Below are positions 33,482 through 37,727 of a DNA stretch of 37,727 nt, one piece after another. Each line of letters opens with the position of its first letter. Positions within the stretch are counted from its first letter, which is position 1. The notes beneath the pieces were generated by a model. The model saw only the letters and a program-made list of their open reading frames with translations, did not search any database and was not told the DNA's origin. Source of the DNA: JAFGMQ01 sp036733345 (GTDB lineage Bacteria > Desulfobacterota > DSM-4660 > Desulfatiglandales > Desulfatiglandaceae); NCBI GenBank assembly GCA_036733345.1, contig DAINAR010000030.1, positions 1-37,727 of the forward strand. The letters run 5' to 3'. Both the position numbers and the translations under genes were made by a program.

Positions 33482-34864
33482 CTAACCAGCATAGAATATC
33501 TTTCCGGGATTGAGAATACCTGCAGGATCAAATGCCTTTTTTATCCGAGACATCAGTTCTATCCCGGCAGGAGATATTTCCATCCCAAGATAAGGGGCCT
33601 TGGTAATACCAATACCGTGTTCTCCCGTTATGGTTCCTCCCAGCAGTATAACACGTTTAAACAATTCCTTTACTAATACCGCTGCGTTTTCCACATCCTT
33701 TTGATTGTCCTTGTCAAGCATAATATTGACATGGAGGTTTCCATCCCCTGCATGACCGAATGAAGGTGTTAAAAGGCCATACTCGCGCCCTGCTTCCTCG
33801 AGAAAGTCAATCACATCAACCATACGGCTCCTGGGAACGACTATGTCCTCACTGATCTTGTGAGGACTGAGTTTGACGAGTGACGGTGCAACATTTCTGC
33901 GCGCATCCCATAACCTTTCTGCTTCTTCTGAATCGGAAGCTGATTCAAATCCAAGTGCACCGTCCTTATGACATACTTCCCGAATCCTCTCACTTTCCCT
34001 CTCAACAAGCAATTCATCGCCGTCCACCTCTATCAGCAATAATGCTCCGGCTTGAGGAGGAACAGGATAGGTCATTTCTTCCTTAACGGAATCAAGACAA
34101 TACCTGTCCATCAGCTCGATGACGGCGGGGACAATCTTGTTCCTTATGATACTTGAAACAGTCTGAACAGCCCCGGAGACATCCCGGAAATATGCAATCA
34201 TGGTTTTTTTATGGGCCGGTTTTGGAATCAATCGAAGTGTTATAGAGGTAATTACTGCAAGGGTTCCTTCAGAACCTATTATAAGGCGTGTCAGGTCATA
34301 ACCGGCCACACCCTTCATTGTTTCGACACCCGTTTTTATAATTTCTCCCGTAGGAAGCACAACTGTCAGACCCAGGACATAGTCCCTTGTCACACCGTAT
34401 TTTACCGCCCTTAATCCTCCTGCGCATTCGGCAACATTACCCCCTATTGAAGATATGTTCAAACTGGCAGGATCGGGAGGATAAAAAAGGTCCAGTTTTT
34501 CAACAGCTTCCTGAAGATGGGCAGTAATGACGCCGGGCTCAACCTTACAAATCAAATTATCCTGATCAATTTCAAGGATACGGTTGAAGCGATCCATTGC
34601 CAATACAAGACCACCTTTTACAGGAAGTGCACCTCCGCTCATTCCACTTCCTGCTCCCCTTGGCACAACAGGGAAACGGGCTCTCGTTGCAAGACGAAGG
34701 ATATCAGAAACCTCTTCACTGTTTCCCGGGAAAACAACAGCATCAGGCTTGAATTCCAGCTTGGTGGCATCAGAACCGTATTCGGTCATTTTATTCTTAT
34801 CTGTAATCAGATTTCTCGAACCGACAATATTTGATATTTCATTAAGGATGGTTCCGGTAATCAT
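33482..34864 (-). CDS. FAD-linked oxidase, GlcD / D-lactate dehydrogenase family
   Basis: This 460-residue flavoprotein has the PCMH-type FAD-binding domain (FPVVPRGAGSGMSGGALPVKGG, DPASLNISSIGGNVAECAGG, YDLTRLIIGSEGTL) and the C-terminal catalytic domain (FGHAGDGNLHVNIM, TGEHGIGITK). It oxidises a 2-hydroxyacid such as D-lactate or glycolate. The usual GlcE and GlcF iron-sulfur partners are not adjacent, so the electron acceptor is not clear. Its ATG overlaps the recR stop, so the two are translated together, which is an unusual pairing. Confidence 0.9.
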   Translation of the reverse strand: MITGTILNEISNIVGSRNLITDKNKMTEYGSDATKLEFKPDAVVFPGNSEEVSDILRLATRARFPVVPRGAGSGMSGGALPVKGGLVLAMDRFNRILEIDQDNLICKVEPGVITAHLQEAVEKLDLFYPPDPASLNISSIGGNVAECAGGLRAVKYGVTRDYVLGLTVVLPTGEIIKTGVETMKGVAGYDLTRLIIGSEGTLAVITSITLRLIPKPAHKKTMIAYFRDVSGAVQTVSSIIRNKIVPAVIELMDRYCLDSVKEEMTYPVPPQAGALLLIEVDGDELLVERESERIREVCHKDGALGFESASDSEEAERLWDARRNVAPSLVKLSPHKISEDIVVPRSRMVDVIDFLEEAGREYGLLTPSFGHAGDGNLHVNIMLDKDNQKDVENAAVLVKELFKRVILLGGTITGEHGIGITKAPYLGMEISPAGIELMSRIKKAFDPAGILNPGKIFYAG

Positions 34865-35472
34865 AGATTCACCGGCATGCGGCTTTTCATGGCATGTTCA
34901 AGCGTCATACGATCCATATATTTTAAATCGCCTCCCATGGGGACGCCGAGAGCTATTCGTGTAATTTTCAGATTGCGTCCGTTTTTTGACAGGATATCGG
35001 CAATATAAGAAGCGGTTGTCTCGCCTTCAGTTGTTGGATTTGTGGCAAGTATGACTTCTCTGACATTCTCTTCAGTGATGCGGTTTAACAGTTCATTTAT
35101 CTTCAAGTCTTTTGGGCCTATTCCATCCAGGGGAGAAAGCACGCCATGAAGCACATGATACCGTCCTCTAAAAGTACCGGCTTCCTCTATGGCAAGCTGA
35201 TCACCAGGGCCTTCAACAACACAAAGTGTCCCGTCGGCACGGTTTCCATCACTGCAGATACGGCAGGGGTCATCGTCGGTAATATTAAAACATATGGAGC
35301 AAAGCCTTATATTATCTTTCACAGCTATCAAACTTCCGGCAAGATCTTCGGATAACTGTCTGTCGCTCCTCAGCACATACAGGGCAATCCTTGAAGCCGA
35401 TTTCTGTCCTATCCCTGGAAGCCTTGACAGGTGTTCAATCAATTTTTCAAGTGATTTAGGATAAATCCCCAT
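34861..35472 (-). CDS. recR: recombination mediator RecR
   Basis: This 203-residue protein has the full RecR layout. A helix-hairpin-helix is near residue 13-30 (LSRLPGIGQKSASRIALYVL). The C4 zinc finger is C58, C61, C70, C73, and a Toprim domain contains VVEGPGD and ATNPTTEGETTA. It works with RecF and RecO to load RecA on gapped DNA. It is preceded by ybaB and dnaX, the classic bacterial gene order, and overlaps the glcD-type gene by four bases. Confidence 0.97.
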   Translation of the reverse strand: MGIYPKSLEKLIEHLSRLPGIGQKSASRIALYVLRSDRQLSEDLAGSLIAVKDNIRLCSICFNITDDDPCRICSDGNRADGTLCVVEGPGDQLAIEEAGTFRGRYHVLHGVLSPLDGIGPKDLKINELLNRITEENVREVILATNPTTEGETTASYIADILSKNGRNLKITRIALGVPMGGDLKYMDRMTLEHAMKSRMPVNL

Positions 35473-35558
35473 TGCTGTTCTTCTACCCTCGTCCTAGAAA
35501 TATAAATATCTAAAGCTGAAATATTTTCAAAATTGAAGCCCTCTTCCAATAACCGAGA

Positions 35559-35888
35559 CTAAAAAGCCCCCGGCATACCTGGAATATTCAACCCCTTTGT
35601 CACTTTTGCCATTTCGTCATTTACCATGTTTTTTGCCTTGGACAGCGCATCATTTACCGCAGCAATAATCAGGTCCTGTAACATCTCAACATCTTCGGGA
35701 TCAATGACTTCACGATCAATAGTAATTGAAAGCAATTCCTGCCTTCCGTTAACCATGGCTGACACCATTCCTCCGCCGGCAGAGGCTTCAACAGTCTGTT
35801 CCCCTAATTCATCCTGCAACTTTGCGATTTTATTTTGAAATTGCTGAGCCTGCTTCATAAGCTGGCCCATATTAGGAATACCCTTCAT
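35559..35888 (-). CDS. ybaB: YbaB/EbfC nucleoid-associated protein
   Basis: The 109-residue protein is the small DNA-binding dimer of the YbaB/EbfC family: MGQLMKQAQQFQNKIAKLQ coiled N-terminus, the GGGMVSAMVNGRQELLSI strand region, and LQDLIIAAVNDALSKAK helix. GGAGG overlaps the dnaX stop, and the start is three bases beyond it, so it is co-translated with dnaX. The dnaX-ybaB-recR order is widely conserved. Confidence 0.95.
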   Translation of the reverse strand: MKGIPNMGQLMKQAQQFQNKIAKLQDELGEQTVEASAGGGMVSAMVNGRQELLSITIDREVIDPEDVEMLQDLIIAAVNDALSKAKNMVNDEMAKVTKGLNIPGMPGAF

Positions 35889-35891
35889 ATT

Positions 35892-37610
35892 TTACCTCCC
35901 ATCTTTTTCTTCTTCTAAATCATGAGCTCCTGACTCGTCGGCAGGATAGTTTTGCACTATCTCACCTTTGAATATGTCCAGGATATTCTGAGCCGGTTCA
36001 ACGACATCTTTTTTCCTCATATTTCTGGAGTCATCATTTTTAACATCCCGGGGCTGTTCAGTTCGTGTTCCTGGCAAACTGCCTGAAGTAATTAATACAC
36101 GCATATCTCTTTGAAAAAATTCCCTGCAATATGCGGAAAGCTGCTCATATCTGTCCTTGTCATCAAAATAGCTTGAGGCAAATGACTGCTTGCCTTTTGC
36201 GATCTCAATTATTTCACCGTTCAAACGCAGGAGAGAATAATCCTTAAGTATACTGCAAAACACACTGTTATTTACTGACAAAAACTTCAAAAATTCATCC
36301 CATCCCTTTCCAGTTTGTTCTGCTTTACCTTGCACAACAGACCCTTTTATATTATGCTCCAGATCCTTTTTATCGGAATTAAAACGGGGTTCTTTAATAA
36401 AAAATTCTGAGGTCATTTCCTCTAAAGAATATTCGGATGTTTGCTGTTTGTCAGATGTAGACTTCCCTCCCAGTCTCTTTTCCAGAGAGTCAATTTTATT
36501 TATGATATCTCCAAAAGAAAGGAATTCACCAAGATTGCAGAGCTTGATCATAATTGTCTCCAAAACCAGGCGTGGGTGCGAACTAAACCTTAAATCCTGC
36601 TCGCGGTTAATTAAAAAATTAAGCGCTACCTGAAGTTTTTCCAGCCCTGCCTTTCCAGCCTGAACCGCAGCTTCCTCCGTTTCAGTTTTGTTCATATCCA
36701 GCAGGCCGTCCTCGGGGGCAATAAGACTGATCAAAAGATTCCGGAACTGGGCCATAAGCAGACGATAAAAAGATTTAATATCATAACCGTAATTGTATAC
36801 CTGATCTACAATCTCCATGCACTTCTTTGAAGAGCCTTCTATAATTGCCTGAGAAGCCTCAAAAATAATTTCCCTGTCAATAATACCAAGGATCTCAGTA
36901 ATGTATCTGTCTTCAACATCCGCCCCTGTAAATGAAACAACCTGATCCAGCAGCCCTTCAGCATCCCTCATACTTCCTTCAGATTCTCTTGCTATCAATG
37001 CCAGGCCGGATTTACTTACTCGAATACCTTCTTCCTTTGTTATTCTTTCCAGATAACTGATGATAAGCCCGGGAGGTATCCTTCTGAAATCAAACCTCTG
37101 GCACCTTGAAAGGATAGTTACCGGAACCCTGGAAGCTTCTGTCGTTGCAAAAATGAATTTCACATGCGTGGGGGGTTCTTCAAGTGTCTTTAAAAGGGCA
37201 TTAAATGCTTCTTTGGTAAGCATGTGTATCTCATCAATAATATAGATGCGGTACCTGCTCGTGGATGGCATATATTTGGCGTTTTCCCTGAGCTCTCTTA
37301 TTTCATCAATTCCCCGATTGGAAGCTCCATCTATTTCCTGAACATCCACTGATATGCTTTCTGTTATTTCTACACATGATCTGCAGACATTACATGGAAT
37401 CCCATCTTTACCCTCATGGCAGTTGATAGCCTTGGCAAGTATTCTGGCGACCGAGGTTTTCCCCACACCTCTTGGCCCGCCGAAGAGATAGGCATGCGCC
37501 ACTCTGTCTTTTTTAATGGCGTTTATTAATGTCTGGGTTATATGCTCCTGACCTATGACGTCCTGAAATAACTGAGGCCGCCATTTCCTGGCTAAGACCT
37601 TATAAGACAT
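35892..37610 (-). CDS. dnaX: DNA polymerase III subunits gamma/tau DnaX
   Basis: This 572-residue clamp-loader ATPase shows Walker A GGPRGVGKT (44-52), the zinc finger C64, C73, C76, C79, Walker B YIIDEIHML and the SRC motif (LSRCQRF). A low-complexity linker and a variable C-terminal tau-like region follow after about residue 370. I see no convincing programmed frameshift signal. The only A-rich run, near the NSDKKDLEH segment, is short. The start at 37610 is the family's MSYKVLARKWRP. Confidence 0.97.
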   Translation of the reverse strand: MSYKVLARKWRPQLFQDVIGQEHITQTLINAIKKDRVAHAYLFGGPRGVGKTSVARILAKAINCHEGKDGIPCNVCRSCVEITESISVDVQEIDGASNRGIDEIRELRENAKYMPSTSRYRIYIIDEIHMLTKEAFNALLKTLEEPPTHVKFIFATTEASRVPVTILSRCQRFDFRRIPPGLIISYLERITKEEGIRVSKSGLALIARESEGSMRDAEGLLDQVVSFTGADVEDRYITEILGIIDREIIFEASQAIIEGSSKKCMEIVDQVYNYGYDIKSFYRLLMAQFRNLLISLIAPEDGLLDMNKTETEEAAVQAGKAGLEKLQVALNFLINREQDLRFSSHPRLVLETIMIKLCNLGEFLSFGDIINKIDSLEKRLGGKSTSDKQQTSEYSLEEMTSEFFIKEPRFNSDKKDLEHNIKGSVVQGKAEQTGKGWDEFLKFLSVNNSVFCSILKDYSLLRLNGEIIEIAKGKQSFASSYFDDKDRYEQLSAYCREFFQRDMRVLITSGSLPGTRTEQPRDVKNDDSRNMRKKDVVEPAQNILDIFKGEIVQNYPADESGAHDLEEEKDGR

Positions 37611-37713
37611 ACCGTACCACTCTCAGGAATTTCCACCCGTTTACAAAAGGGATGGTTTTCAGACTAATGGAATAATGGATAGACAAAGGAATAATATACT
37701 ATTTATTTATAAA

Positions 37714-37727
37714 TGGCGGAGAGAGAG
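37714..37727 (-). tRNA. 3' end of a probable tRNA-Ser, cut by the window edge
   Basis: On the minus strand the last 14 bases read CTCTCTCTCCGCCA. This fits a tRNA acceptor arm ending CCA, with discriminator base G73, as in tRNA-Ser, and a 3' strand TCTCTCC that would pair with a 5' GGAGAGA. The rest lies beyond the window, so anticodon and identity are not shown. It sits about 103 bp upstream of dnaX and in the same direction. Confidence 0.55.

Noticed and set aside
36360..36380. Possible programmed frameshift site (A-rich run) in dnaX
   Set aside because: Only five A residues in the wrong context, with no clear downstream stem-loop; no reason to propose a shortened gamma product.

Overview
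The window looks like chromosome from a strictly anaerobic, Gram-negative bacterium of the Desulfobacterota (Deltaproteobacteria) type. This is inferred from gene content, not from a marker-gene match. The signs are indolepyruvate:ferredoxin oxidoreductase, a flavoredoxin-like protein, a Tat-exported multi-cluster ferredoxin with a membrane partner, a TRAP uptake system with a sigma-54 regulator, many two-component/c-di-GMP proteins, and lipid A modification genes that imply an outer membrane. No CRISPR, transposase or prophage genes were seen.

Layout, left to right. (1) 1-2289, minus: a GAF-PAS-PAS-PAS-HD-GYP c-di-GMP phosphodiesterase that is open at the left edge. (2) 2421-4852, minus: iorA-iorB. 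(3) 5334-7144, plus: a compact cupin / Tat ferredoxin / small membrane cytochrome-like cassette with no catalytic subunit. A flavoredoxin-like gene follows. (4) 7997-14326: a DctB/DctD-like sensor and sigma-54 activator pair (plus) facing a dctP-dctQ-dctM TRAP operon (minus). Upstream of dctP there is a near-consensus -24/-12 promoter and two matching 21-bp operator-like sites. A 160-bp MITE-like element lies between the two sites. (5) 14957-16213, minus: an orphan branched-chain-type substrate-binding protein, ending in tandem palindromic repeats.

(6) 16857-27784, plus: the standout region. A complete arnB-arnC-arnA-arnD-arnT operon (4-amino-4-deoxy-L-arabinose, Ara4N, modification of lipid A), in the enterobacterial order but without arnE, arnF or ugd. 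It is followed by an exported protein with FG-GAP/VCBS-like calcium-binding repeats, a previously easy-to-miss 57-residue membrane protein, and an OmpR-family regulator with its kinase. The arn promoter carries an 11-bp-spaced direct repeat just upstream of the -10, the usual layout for an OmpR/PmrA-type activator. Together this reads as a PmrAB-arn-like self-contained envelope-modification locus with two extra envelope genes of unknown role.

(7) 27881-37610, mostly minus: a QueG-like ferredoxin protein, a Gate-domain membrane protein, an M24 peptidase, a ProX/YbaK editing enzyme, a DUF374 acyltransferase (plus), uppP, a GlcD-type oxidase, recR, ybaB and dnaX. The last 14 bases match the 3' end of a tRNA-Ser on the minus strand.

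All family names come from reading the translated sequence; no database search was possible.
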